A stretch of DNA of 64,000 nt from Terriglobia bacterium (GTDB taxonomy: Bacteria; Acidobacteriota; Terriglobia; Bryobacterales; Bryobacteraceae). Made by a program: the position numbers and the translations under genes. Position 1 is the stretch's first letter. The number at the start of each line of letters is the position of its first letter. Shown here in pieces: positions 47,337 through 55,845 of this stretch. A model generated the notes under the pieces. It saw only the letters and a list, made by a program, of their open reading frames with translations. It ran no database searches and was not told the origin of the DNA. The DNA lies in the NCBI GenBank assembly GCA_020073445.1, contig JAIQFE010000001.1:1-64000 (forward strand). The letters run 5' to 3'.

Positions 47337-48308
47337 ATGGATAACGATCTTGTCGTTCTCTTTGAGCATCCCGAATGGCAGAAGCCGCTGTTCTCCGCGC
47401 TGGAACGCCGTGGTGTCCGCTACGGAACGTTCGACCTGAAACGCGGAGCGTTCGATCCGGATCGCGTCCCGGATTCCCCGCTCTATTTCAACCAGGCCAG
47501 CCCGAGTGCATACGTCCGCGGAAACACGCGCGCTGTCCCGCTGGCCCTTTCTCTGATTCGCTCACTTGAACTCGGCGGAGCTAGAGTACTCAATGGTTCG
47601 CAAGCGTTTTCGCTGGAACTGAGCAAGTCCACGCAAGCTGCCCTGATGCGGCGCCTGAACATCGCGCACCCGCGAACACTCGCGTTTAACGATGTGGATT
47701 CGGCGCTCGCACAGTGGGGAGATCGCTGGCCCGCTCTGCTGAAACCGGAACAGGGCGGGAGCGGCGCGCGGATGTACCTGCTCAACTCATCCGACGAGCT
47801 CGTGCGCCTGCTGCGCGACCGGCCCGATGTTTGGCTTCCCGATCATCTGCTCACGCTTCAGGAGTATTTCCAGGTTGCTCCCTCGCAGGGCATCGTCCGG
47901 ATGGAGTTTCTGGGCGGCGAGTTGCTCTACGCCATGCGCGTCATTTCTCACGGCTCGTTCAACCTGTGCCCGTCGGAGGTATGCAATCCCTTAACCGGCG
48001 ATTCGCACTGCGAGATTCCGGAAACCAAACCTGCGCGTCCGGTCGAGTTTCACCCGTATCCGGAAGTTCCCGCGTCAGCCGTGGATGCGGGCAAGAGATT
48101 GATGGCGGCCGGCCACCTGGACGTCGGCGGTATCGAGTATTTGGAGGCCTCCGATGGCCGGCTGGTGTTCTACGACGTCAACGCGAACTCCAACCTTCGC
48201 GCGCCGATCGGAGAAGCTTTCGGTTTCGATCCATTCGAACGAGTGGTCGATTTCCTGATCGCACAAGCGGGGCAGGCAATAGGAAGTCCGGCGAAAGTTT
48301 TATCCTGA
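47337..48308 (+). CDS. RimK-type ATP-grasp ligase
   Basis: A 323-residue ATP-grasp enzyme. Blocks include SKSTQAALMRRLNIAHPRT (substrate side), the ATP lysine and glycine loop PALLKPEQGGSGARM, an LLTLQEYF lid and the metal-binding end DVGGIEYLEASDGRLVFYDVNANSNLRAP with Glu/Asp/Asn ligands. The family joins a carboxylate to an amine through an acyl phosphate. The next gene, an arylamine N-acetyltransferase homologue, starts four bases after its stop, so the pair may modify one small molecule. No signal peptide is present. Confidence 0.82.
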   Translation: MDNDLVVLFEHPEWQKPLFSALERRGVRYGTFDLKRGAFDPDRVPDSPLYFNQASPSAYVRGNTRAVPLALSLIRSLELGGARVLNGSQAFSLELSKSTQAALMRRLNIAHPRTLAFNDVDSALAQWGDRWPALLKPEQGGSGARMYLLNSSDELVRLLRDRPDVWLPDHLLTLQEYFQVAPSQGIVRMEFLGGELLYAMRVISHGSFNLCPSEVCNPLTGDSHCEIPETKPARPVEFHPYPEVPASAVDAGKRLMAAGHLDVGGIEYLEASDGRLVFYDVNANSNLRAPIGEAFGFDPFERVVDFLIAQAGQAIGSPAKVLS

Positions 48309-48312
48309 ATCC

Positions 48313-49158
48313 GTGCTCTCCGAGTTTGATCTAGACGCATACCTTGCACGCATCGGCTATACCGGGCCACGCACGGCCACCATCGAAACACTGGAAGCCG
48401 TGCACGCCCTCCATCCCGCGGCCATTCCCTTCGAGAATCTGAATCCACTACTGGGCTGGCCCGTATCGCTCGATCTGGATTCTCTGCAAAAGAAACTTGT
48501 CGCCGGGGGCCGCGGCGGGTGGTGCTTTGAGCACAATACTCTGTTCCGTCATGCGCTCGAAGCGTTGGGATTTTCGGTCACGAATCTGGCGGCTCGCGTC
48601 TTGTGGAATGCCCCGCCCGGCAACCCGATCGGACCGCGCAGTCACATGCTCCTGCTGGTGGATTTGGGTAGTTCGCAGTACATCACCGACGTGGGATTCG
48701 GTGGAAACGTTCTGACTTCTCCCCTTCGCCTGCAACCGCACACCGTGCAGGCCACGCCGCATGAACCGCACCGACTGTCGCCGATCGAAAAGGGCTTCGT
48801 GCTGGAACTTTCGTTGGATGAAGGATGGAAACCTCTCTATCGCTTCACGATGGAGCCGCAATTCCCATCGGACTACGAAGTCTCCAATTGGTACCTGTGT
48901 CACCATCCAAGCTCCTTCTTTCGCCAGATGTTGATCGCCGCACGAGCGACTAAAGACGGGCGCTATGCGCTGCGCAACAACGCGCTTACCATCCATCGGA
49001 AGGACAAAACGGAAAAGAGGACGCTAACCGACGCTGCAGCGCTGCGTTCCTCGTTGGAAATCGACTTCGGCCTTCGGTTGCCGGAGTCACAGGAGTTGTC
49101 CGCCATGTTGAAGCGCATCAGCCAGATGCCGGCTGAGCCCGGTTCCCAGGAACAATGA
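48313..49158 (+). CDS. Arylamine N-acetyltransferase-family enzyme
   Basis: A 281-residue NAT-fold protein. The catalytic triad is intact: Cys71 (GGWCFEHN), His111 (RSHMLLLV) and Asp126 (TDVGFGG). N-terminal IPFENLNP is also family-typical. NATs move acetyl groups from acetyl-CoA to arylamines or hydrazines; the amide-synthase branch, such as RifF, forms macrolactams. The tight pairing with an ATP-grasp ligase is unusual for a detoxification NAT and suggests a small-molecule biosynthesis role, which is inference. GTG 48313 is the start. Confidence 0.9.
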   Translation: MLSEFDLDAYLARIGYTGPRTATIETLEAVHALHPAAIPFENLNPLLGWPVSLDLDSLQKKLVAGGRGGWCFEHNTLFRHALEALGFSVTNLAARVLWNAPPGNPIGPRSHMLLLVDLGSSQYITDVGFGGNVLTSPLRLQPHTVQATPHEPHRLSPIEKGFVLELSLDEGWKPLYRFTMEPQFPSDYEVSNWYLCHHPSSFFRQMLIAARATKDGRYALRNNALTIHRKDKTEKRTLTDAAALRSSLEIDFGLRLPESQELSAMLKRISQMPAEPGSQEQ

Positions 49159-49230
49159 GCGACTGACATCCGCTCTGCTTTCTGAAATCGCGGTTCGGAG
49201 CACGCTAAGATTGGTCCATCGTCATCCAGC

Positions 49231-51474
49231 GTGATGATCAGCATGGTGCCGGTTCGATTACCGTCTAAAACAATTCCGGAGTTGGTGCTCCCGCATGTGA
49301 AGGGGCTGGGAAGGGCGCTCTCCTTCCCGGTGGCGACCATTCTCCTGATCTCCCTCATCGAGATTATCGTCGGACCCTCATGGGTGTTCACGCCGGAAGG
49401 CTTCGATCAGTGGTTCTATCACGGATATTTCATTAACCTGAAGCATCATGTGGCGGCGTTTGATGGCTATTACTACGGAACACGCCTTGCATGGATCTTA
49501 CCGGGTGCTCTTGCTCACTCTCTGTTTAGTCCACTGGTGGCCAATGCTGTTCTGCGCTTGTTCGTATGCTGGATCGCGGCGCTCTCGGCCTATTTTCTAA
49601 TACGGCGCGAATACGGTACTCGTTGCGCGCTGGTGACGGCTCTTCTGCTCTGCTCCTATCCAGACTTTTTGTCAGCCGCGGGGTGGGACTACGTGGATGG
49701 AGCAGGCATCGCGTATATGCTGCTTTGCCTTGAGGAACTGGGAGCGGCGGCATTCAGCTTCCGTGACGCAAGAGGTTCATCCATTCGTCGTGCCGTTTTC
49801 GGTGGGATCGCGTTCGCTGCGGCGGTCCACTGCAATATCTTCGTGCTGAGTTTGGCACCCGTAGTGGCATTTCTGTTTTTAGTGCGGACTGGAATAAAGG
49901 GCATTTCCATGGCTGTTCCGGTGGTGATTGGATTTGGTGCTATGACGGCGGGTCTGGGCCTGATCAGCCTCGGCCTAGGAGGACATTTCCTGTTCTTTGC
50001 TCCCTCCATATCCAGCGCCGTAACTCTGGCAAGAGCCCCCAATCCGTATTACGCGAGCCCCTCAATTTGGATCGGGCATGCTTGGTGGCTCGTCATTCCC
50101 TGCGCAATAGGGCTCATCAGTATTGCTTTCATCCTCAGGTTGCTTTCGAATCCTCGTTCCGGAGGATGGCAGAAAGAAGCGGCGATTCGGTTGGCAGACA
50201 TTGGGGCAGTGCCGCTGGTCCTCGCCGTCTTCGCCCTGTTGCATGCAAGCGGGATACTAGTGCTGCAAGCCTTCTACTACGCGAGTTATTTGACCATCTT
50301 CGTCCCCGTCACTGCTGGGGCTTTCATTGGACGAAGATTGGATTCGTGGCGGACATCCGGCTTTCTCGTTTTGGCGACGATGTGCGGATTATTGGCCCTT
50401 CTAGTGGGAACAGAGGTATCCCGGCTATTGCCCACTTCGATTGCTGTTACTTACGCTGCTGTTCGTGCAAAGCCGGACGCCAGCGCGACTTCACTGGCTT
50501 TGGCCTTGGCCGCCGCAATTCTCGTTGCGGAATTCATCAGACAACGGACAGCTTCCTTACTCATCGTTGGCGCGTCTGTCGGCTTCGTGCTGATTCATCT
50601 CGGGAGCTTGCAATTGAGGGAGTCTACCGGCGCGGCGGCAAGCCGCGAACTCTATTTGGCCGTAGACCGCATGTCGCGCGAGCTTGCACAACTGAGCAAG
50701 GACAGACCGCTTTGGTTCTGGTACTCCTACAGTACGGGCAATGAATACTACACGTCCGTGGCCTCTACTTATATGTGGGCGACTCGCCTGCTGAACAGGA
50801 CTTTACCGGATACAGCCGGACTGCGGTACGAGGCCCTGGCGCGCGGCAACTATGTGGCGATCATGGACAACCGTCAAGCGGTCCACGATCAAGCTATCGC
50901 GACGTTACAACGGAGTGGCGTCACTGTTGTACCGGTCAAGCGCGTGGTTGCGACGATCGGAAGCACTCCATCGCTCGTCACACTGGTCCAGGTCACGCGT
51001 CGGGAACTCCCGCCCAAGGTCTACACGGAATCGCCCGCCAGGGAATCGCTGATTCCCAGCTCCCAACTGATGGACTTGGATGCGGAAGGCTTGATCACTC
51101 ATACATCTCGCGCCCTTCACGGTCCGCGACGGCCAGCAGAATCGCTTCCCCCCTGGGCGATACGAATCACAGACACCAGAGATCACGCCGCAACGAACTT
51201 CCAGCCTATTGGCGAAGCAGATCAAATAGCCGCGATCGAGGTGAATATCGTTGACGAAAGACCGGAAGGTCCTTATGGGCCTGTGAACATGATTCTGCAA
51301 GACCAAGACTACCGTACGCTTTATGAGACCGGCACACTACGGGAAGGCACGCGCTCAACGCTCGTAGCTCTGCCCGGAACCGCTCGGGCAATCCGTATTG
51401 TCTTCCTGGCGAACGATGACGGTTACATTCGAATCGCCGAGCACGTGACATTGAACGGGTTCAAACGAAAGTGA
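49231..51474 (+). CDS. GT-C-type membrane glycosyltransferase-like protein with C-terminal beta domain
   Basis: A 747-residue membrane protein with about ten to twelve hydrophobic helices in the first 450 residues. The first loop has PEGFDQWFYHGYF (an acidic residue where GT-C enzymes bind lipid-linked sugar) and YYYGTRLAWILPGA, as in PMT/ArnT-type mannosyl or aminoarabinosyl transferases. The C-terminal 250 residues are soluble and end in beta-strand-rich sequence (AAIEVNIVDERPEGPYGPVNMILQD). The catalytic acids cannot be fixed. It ends 11 bases from the convergent glycosyltransferase at 51486. Confidence 0.65.
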   Translation: MMISMVPVRLPSKTIPELVLPHVKGLGRALSFPVATILLISLIEIIVGPSWVFTPEGFDQWFYHGYFINLKHHVAAFDGYYYGTRLAWILPGALAHSLFSPLVANAVLRLFVCWIAALSAYFLIRREYGTRCALVTALLLCSYPDFLSAAGWDYVDGAGIAYMLLCLEELGAAAFSFRDARGSSIRRAVFGGIAFAAAVHCNIFVLSLAPVVAFLFLVRTGIKGISMAVPVVIGFGAMTAGLGLISLGLGGHFLFFAPSISSAVTLARAPNPYYASPSIWIGHAWWLVIPCAIGLISIAFILRLLSNPRSGGWQKEAAIRLADIGAVPLVLAVFALLHASGILVLQAFYYASYLTIFVPVTAGAFIGRRLDSWRTSGFLVLATMCGLLALLVGTEVSRLLPTSIAVTYAAVRAKPDASATSLALALAAAILVAEFIRQRTASLLIVGASVGFVLIHLGSLQLRESTGAAASRELYLAVDRMSRELAQLSKDRPLWFWYSYSTGNEYYTSVASTYMWATRLLNRTLPDTAGLRYEALARGNYVAIMDNRQAVHDQAIATLQRSGVTVVPVKRVVATIGSTPSLVTLVQVTRRELPPKVYTESPARESLIPSSQLMDLDAEGLITHTSRALHGPRRPAESLPPWAIRITDTRDHAATNFQPIGEADQIAAIEVNIVDERPEGPYGPVNMILQDQDYRTLYETGTLREGTRSTLVALPGTARAIRIVFLANDDGYIRIAEHVTLNGFKRK

Positions 51475-51485
51475 CCCGTCTGGAA

Positions 51486-53684
51486 TCATTCCGGTCCAGC
51501 AAACATTCGCACCGACACCAAATCCACGCGGGATTCCCCAGGCACGTCCCAGTTTTGGATCACGAACCGCCCCAGAGCTTTAAGATCCCGCACGCGTATT
51601 TGTACTGATTGGAGGTGGCCATTGGCGCTGAACTTCTTGCGGAACAGAAAATCGTCGCCGGCCACATTAAGGATACCGATTCCGATCACGCCTCTTGTAA
51701 CCGTGAACTCCGCCACCACGGCATATTCCACGGCGGATCTTGAAGGCCGCTTCAAAACCAGTTCCGCGCCGTACGCCCAGGGTTCGATGGGGGGGCAAAT
51801 GGCGGCAGATCCTGTTTTCGGGTTCACAAAGCTTGATCCACGGCATACGTAGCTCTGTTTCTGTTCGAACCCGGAAGCGACGGTTTCCCAGTTGTGCGGG
51901 AGAACCTCGTAATCGACGCTGACGTGCAGAGGCCGCTTCGCCCAGAAATCAGCCAAACCCTTCCAGACATCGACGGGCGGGAGGCAGCGCGGGCGGCGGC
52001 GCCCGAGTAGCCGTAGCATAAGGGTAAGCTCATCATCGCGACGCCGGGGATGCTCCGCAAAGTTAGATTGTCCCGGTAAGGACCGGTCGAAGACACTCGT
52101 AGCGGCGTACGAGAACACCGGGTCGGCTTCCGCCAGCAGCGACAAAATCAGATAGCTGTCTTCAGCCGAATCCATTCCTGGATCCATCAGCACGTCCGAG
52201 GTCAGCAAGCTGGCCGACGCCACAAAACAATTCGATGCGAACGCAGATGCAACCGTATGCAAGGAACCGAACGACTCGATTCCGAAAGTGTACAGTGCTC
52301 TCAGATCCTCTCCGCCACCGTCAATAGCTTGAGGTTTGCCGCGGACGACGATGCTGCCCGAATACGCAAATAAACGGTCAACAGGAGCGTTGGAATAGGG
52401 CACCAGCAAGCGCTCTAGGTGATCGGAAAACCACCAGTCGTCTTCGTCCAGTAGCGCCCACAACTGGCCCTGCACGCACTTCAGGCCTGCCCAAAGGCTG
52501 GCGCTCCGATTTCCACCAGGGCTGTCTACGAGTCGTATCGAGCGGATACGCGGCCACTGCCGGCCCAGGACAGGAGAGACGTCGAGTTCCTTGTGCCGAA
52601 CGAGAATCACTTCGTACTCGCCGAAGGTTTGGCGGGCTACCGATTGAACCGCCCGCTGCAGGTATTCAATCGCGTGCGATCCACAGCGGATTACAACAGA
52701 AATCAACGGTGAGGACGCCTGCTCCGCCTTCTTTACCGTAACGGCACGATCGGCGATCGAGGCCTGATGGTACTGAACCGCATTCTCCACCATGATCTCG
52801 GCAGCAAAGGTTGTTTCAAAAATTTCGCGCGCTCGTCTTGCCTTCTGGATGGCAGCAGCCGGGTCAGCATAGATGGTTTCCCGGATTTTCATGATCGCGT
52901 CCCGAAGCGCATGGTCGTTCAGGGTTTGATCGAAATAGTAAACGCTGTCCCCAAAATACCTGCGAATCCAAGGCAGGTCGCAACACACTGCAATCGCGCC
53001 AACGGATGCGATCTCAAAAATGCGATTGGAGATAATGTTGTCCGCCAGGTGCTGATCGGACAGCATACAGAGGCCGATTCCATTGGCAACATATTTTGCT
53101 TGTACGCTGTCCCCGTCAAAATCTACCGGACCACCGTACGCGCTGCGGCGAATATGGATCCACGATTTCTCCGGGCCGAAGATCTGCACCTTATCCGAGT
53201 CACCCAGTATCTGAAAGAATCTCTGGCGGCGCTTGTCCCAGTTCGTCCCGAAGTATGTAATCTTCAGTGCGCGAGCCCCCAACAGAGCGGCAAGGTCTGT
53301 TGCCCTTTCCTGACGTTGGCAGGTGTTGTAGCAGAACCCGATCCGAGGAGTTCGACCCGCCCCGTAATTGACATCGCGGAGAAAGCGCTCCAAGGTATCC
53401 GAGATTGTCAGATAGCCGTCATAAGACAACAAATTATTGAAGTAGGCGCGGTTGGAAAGAAACCTGTCCCGCGGCTCGTGAATGACGCCGTAGTGCGGGT
53501 AGTCGTTGAGTTTCGCCTGGGTTGAGGCCGAGACCAGAACAAAGTCGGGCGAGCAGTGGTCGACTTCCGTGCTATTCGTGCAGTGAATCATTTCGTGGTT
53601 CACACGGTTTGCCGCGATGCGCAAGGAGGCAAAAGCTTGGTTTTCAGCAGCATTTCGCCAGGGGTTCAGAAAGGCGATTTTCAT
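51486..53684 (-). CDS. Two-domain glycosyltransferase: CgeB/DUF3880-like plus GT2, with C-terminal beta domain
   Basis: A 732-residue cytoplasmic protein. Residues 1-310 resemble CgeB/DUF3880-type GT-B enzymes (MKIAFLNPW, LLSYDGYLTISD, SNRIFEIASVGAIAVC). From about 325 a GT2 domain begins (PLISVVIRCGSHAIEYLQRAVQSVARQTFGEYEVILV) with the DxD-like LLDEDDWW near 415. The last 120 residues are beta-rich (GAELVLKRPSRSAVEYAVVAEFTV) and may be a carbohydrate-binding sandwich. It should build a polysaccharide or glycan with the convergent GT-C protein. The unit lies between the NAT gene and tRNA-Arg, which may mark an acquired block. Confidence 0.8.
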   Translation of the reverse strand: MKIAFLNPWRNAAENQAFASLRIAANRVNHEMIHCTNSTEVDHCSPDFVLVSASTQAKLNDYPHYGVIHEPRDRFLSNRAYFNNLLSYDGYLTISDTLERFLRDVNYGAGRTPRIGFCYNTCQRQERATDLAALLGARALKITYFGTNWDKRRQRFFQILGDSDKVQIFGPEKSWIHIRRSAYGGPVDFDGDSVQAKYVANGIGLCMLSDQHLADNIISNRIFEIASVGAIAVCCDLPWIRRYFGDSVYYFDQTLNDHALRDAIMKIRETIYADPAAAIQKARRAREIFETTFAAEIMVENAVQYHQASIADRAVTVKKAEQASSPLISVVIRCGSHAIEYLQRAVQSVARQTFGEYEVILVRHKELDVSPVLGRQWPRIRSIRLVDSPGGNRSASLWAGLKCVQGQLWALLDEDDWWFSDHLERLLVPYSNAPVDRLFAYSGSIVVRGKPQAIDGGGEDLRALYTFGIESFGSLHTVASAFASNCFVASASLLTSDVLMDPGMDSAEDSYLILSLLAEADPVFSYAATSVFDRSLPGQSNFAEHPRRRDDELTLMLRLLGRRRPRCLPPVDVWKGLADFWAKRPLHVSVDYEVLPHNWETVASGFEQKQSYVCRGSSFVNPKTGSAAICPPIEPWAYGAELVLKRPSRSAVEYAVVAEFTVTRGVIGIGILNVAGDDFLFRKKFSANGHLQSVQIRVRDLKALGRFVIQNWDVPGESRVDLVSVRMFAGPE

Positions 53685-54100
53685 GGGTTGTATGCTTCGA
53701 CAACACGGCTTACGATCGTGTTGAACTGCTATTGTAGTCTAGGCGATTGGTCAGCGTGATAGGCGAAGAGAAGACGGAGTCGGAGTATTGGAGCTCGCGA
53801 GGCAGTTGTCGTTCGTGAGACCCTTGGGCCCCCGGGAGGCGGCCTTCGTCGGGCCATGGCACCGCGGCTTCAAGCTTTGTTGAATCTCGGCAACGAGCTT
53901 AGCTATTCCGTCTTATCGAGACGATTCAGTCCTGTCGGTATAACGTCTACGGCTTCGACCCGGAGACCGGGCTTCCGACCGCTGAACTCGCAGACAGCAA
54001 CCTGAATCTAGTTGCGGTGCCTCAGGAACAAAAGGCACTGGCAACAGTGAGTGCCTGAGTCGCGGCTCCCGTAAGTGCCTACTAAATTAAGAGTTGTTGG
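53685..54100. other. About 415-base gap holding a decayed coding remnant
   Basis: No intact gene is seen between the glycosyltransferase start and the tRNA. The only coding-like signal is the frameshifted stretch at 53856-54058. The rest shows no repeat or RNA feature I can name. Confidence 0.6.
53856..54058 (+). pseudogene. Possible frameshifted gene remnant beside tRNA-Arg
   Basis: One frame from ATG 53856 gives MAPRLQALLNLGNELSYSVLS before becoming non-coding-like. Another frame continues with ETIQSCRYNVYGFDPETG, then LPTAELADSNLNLVAVP, and stops at 54056. Joined by one frameshift they would form a plausible protein piece. I do not recognise the family, and the call rests on composition only. 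Confidence 0.2.
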
Positions 54101-54174
54101 TGCGCCCGGCATGACTCGAACATGCGACCTTCTGGTTCGTAGCCAGACGCTCTATCCAACTGAGCTACGGGCGC
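54101..54174 (-). tRNA. tRNA-Arg (anticodon ACG)
   Basis: A 74-base cloverleaf on the reverse strand. Acceptor stem GCGCCCG/CGGGCGC is perfect; D-arm GCTC/GAGC; anticodon stem TCTGG/CCAGA with loop CTACGAA, so the anticodon is ACG (reading CGU/CGC after inosine editing); T-arm GCATG/CATGC with loop TTCGAGT; discriminator A. CCA is not encoded. Confidence 0.98.
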
Positions 54175-54240
54175 GCGCGATGGGACTCTTTGAACTTACC
54201 ACAGCTTCCGCCTGCTCACCAATCGCCCGCTAATTAATGA

Positions 54241-55143
54241 TCACCAATATGGAAGAGGCTCAGATAGCTTCGCTCCGCAGGAACATGTTCCGGTACCTCG
54301 CTCGTGATCCGTCATGCGATGGCAAGAACTGCAGCGCACCCAGCGCGTGTTGATCCGGTCCGGCACCCACACACTGGTGAATCCTCCCGCGGCGAGCTCC
54401 GTTCCGAAAAACGCCTTCATGGCATCCGCATGCCGGCCGCCGGCGAGCAGTTGCCGCGGGTCTTTGGCGCTCTCCCAGGCGGTAATCGTCATCATCCGGT
54501 TTCCCACCGTGGCGCCGACAAATCCCAGGAAGCCGTTCATCGCCAGCATCTCCTCGACCACGCCTTGTGACTGCCGCTGCACTTCCTGAATTTCCTCAGG
54601 CGACCGAGCCTCCAGGACGGTAACACTGAACGCACCCGGTTTGACGTTCTTACCAGCCCAACCTCTGGTCGCATTGCCGAACGCGAATGGACCAATCTCC
54701 TTCGGCTGTACCAGGACCTGCAAACCGAGCTGTTCCGGCACGGCCCGCGAATCGAAATAGCCATCCACGGTTTGAATCTTGCCGCCGACCACCCTTATGA
54801 AATCGGCGCCCGAAACCGTGACCGATTTCCCCGTTGGCGGCAGCCCCATCATGGATCCAGTGTTCGTACCGCGCATGATCCACTGAGCGGCGACTAAATT
54901 CTCCCCCGCCAGTCCCTTGCTCGCGATCTCAAACGAAAGGTCGGGAAACGCCGCCCATAGACCCACCATGTATCCTTTTAAGGCTTCGCCGCGCAGACGG
55001 CCGCCGCTGGCCGGATCGCAGTAGGTTCCCTCCGCGGCGAACGTCGCGAGGACAGCATCGGCGTCGCGATGGTTCCAGGCATCGAAATACTGCTGGACAC
55101 ATGCATTAAGAGCTTCGAGTTCGAGAGCATCCATTTCGCCCAT
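54241..55143 (-). CDS. SnoaL/NTF2-like domain fused to an ABM domain and a C-terminal zinc ribbon
   Basis: A 300-residue protein starting at ATG 55143. Residues 5-130 form a SnoaL/NTF2-like cone ([50 protein letters not shown]), a fold of polyketide cyclases and limonene-epoxide-hydrolase-like proteins. Residues about 165-255 are an antibiotic-biosynthesis-monooxygenase-like ferredoxin fold ([39 protein letters not shown]). The end has CSSC and CSC pairs typical of a zinc ribbon. The reading frame continues upstream through purQ on the opposite strand, but that part is a shadow. It starts 27 bases from the divergent purQ start. Confidence 0.78.
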   Translation of the reverse strand: MGEMDALELEALNACVQQYFDAWNHRDADAVLATFAAEGTYCDPASGGRLRGEALKGYMVGLWAAFPDLSFEIASKGLAGENLVAAQWIMRGTNTGSMMGLPPTGKSVTVSGADFIRVVGGKIQTVDGYFDSRAVPEQLGLQVLVQPKEIGPFAFGNATRGWAGKNVKPGAFSVTVLEARSPEEIQEVQRQSQGVVEEMLAMNGFLGFVGATVGNRMMTITAWESAKDPRQLLAGGRHADAMKAFFGTELAAGGFTSVWVPDRINTRWVRCSSCHRMTDHERGTGTCSCGAKLSEPLPYW

Positions 55144-55170
55144 GTTACACTGAAGTTTCCCCCACTTCTT

Positions 55171-55845
55171 ATGCGATTTGGCGTCGTCGTGTTTCCGGGA
55201 AGCAATTGCGACCACGACGCGTGGTACGCGGTCTCGCACAACCTGGGCCACCAAGCTGAATTTGTCTGGCACGATTCCACTTCGCTCGGTAACGCCGACG
55301 CGGTGATTCTGCCGGGAGGCTTTTCCTACGGCGATTACCTGCGCTGCGGCGCCATCGCGAAATTTTCGCCGGTCATGGCCGCGGTGAAGAAATTCGCGCA
55401 GGAAGGCGGACTCGTGCTGGGCATCTGCAACGGATTCCAGATTCTGGTGGAAAGCGGCCTGCTTCCCGGCGCGCTTTTGCGCAATCGGAATCTCCGCTTT
55501 GTGTGCCGTCCCGTCACCGTTCGTATCGAAACTACCAACAGTCCGTTCACATGCGCCGCGACAAAAGGACAACTGATGAAAGTACCGGTCGCCCACGGCG
55601 AGGGTTGTTACTTCGCGGACCAACGCACGCTCGACGCGCTCGAAGCCGAGGACCGCGTGGTGATGCGCTATATCGATAACCCCAACGGCTCGCTGCGCGA
55701 TATCGCCGGCATCTGCAGTGAGCGCCGCAACGTGATGGGCATGATGCCGCATCCGGAACGCGCCGCCGACCCGTTACTGGGATCTACTGATGGAAGAATC
55801 GTTCTCGAATCGATGGTCCGGTCGATGGTGTCAGCACACGCATGA
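55171..55845 (+). CDS. purQ: Phosphoribosylformylglycinamidine synthase subunit PurQ (glutaminase)
   Basis: A 224-residue class I glutamine amidotransferase supplying ammonia for FGAM synthesis, step 4 of purine synthesis. [20 protein letters not shown] opens the fold; the nucleophile Cys is in LGICNGFQ; the His/Glu pair is in [10 protein letters not shown] 55171 is chosen because it begins the conserved strand; an in-frame GTG at 55069 lies inside the divergent gene. The stop overlaps purL. Confidence 0.96.
   Translation: MRFGVVVFPGSNCDHDAWYAVSHNLGHQAEFVWHDSTSLGNADAVILPGGFSYGDYLRCGAIAKFSPVMAAVKKFAQEGGLVLGICNGFQILVESGLLPGALLRNRNLRFVCRPVTVRIETTNSPFTCAATKGQLMKVPVAHGEGCYFADQRTLDALEAEDRVVMRYIDNPNGSLRDIAGICSERRNVMGMMPHPERAADPLLGSTDGRIVLESMVRSMVSAHA

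Noticed and set aside
54241-54330. CSSCH in the NTF2-ABM protein as a haem-c site
   Set aside because: The protein has no export signal, and the following CSC pair makes a zinc ribbon more likely.
55144-55752. N-terminal extension of the NTF2-ABM gene through purQ
   Set aside because: It would make a 503-residue protein, but the first 203 residues are histidine/arginine-rich antisense sequence of purQ; the real start is at 55143.
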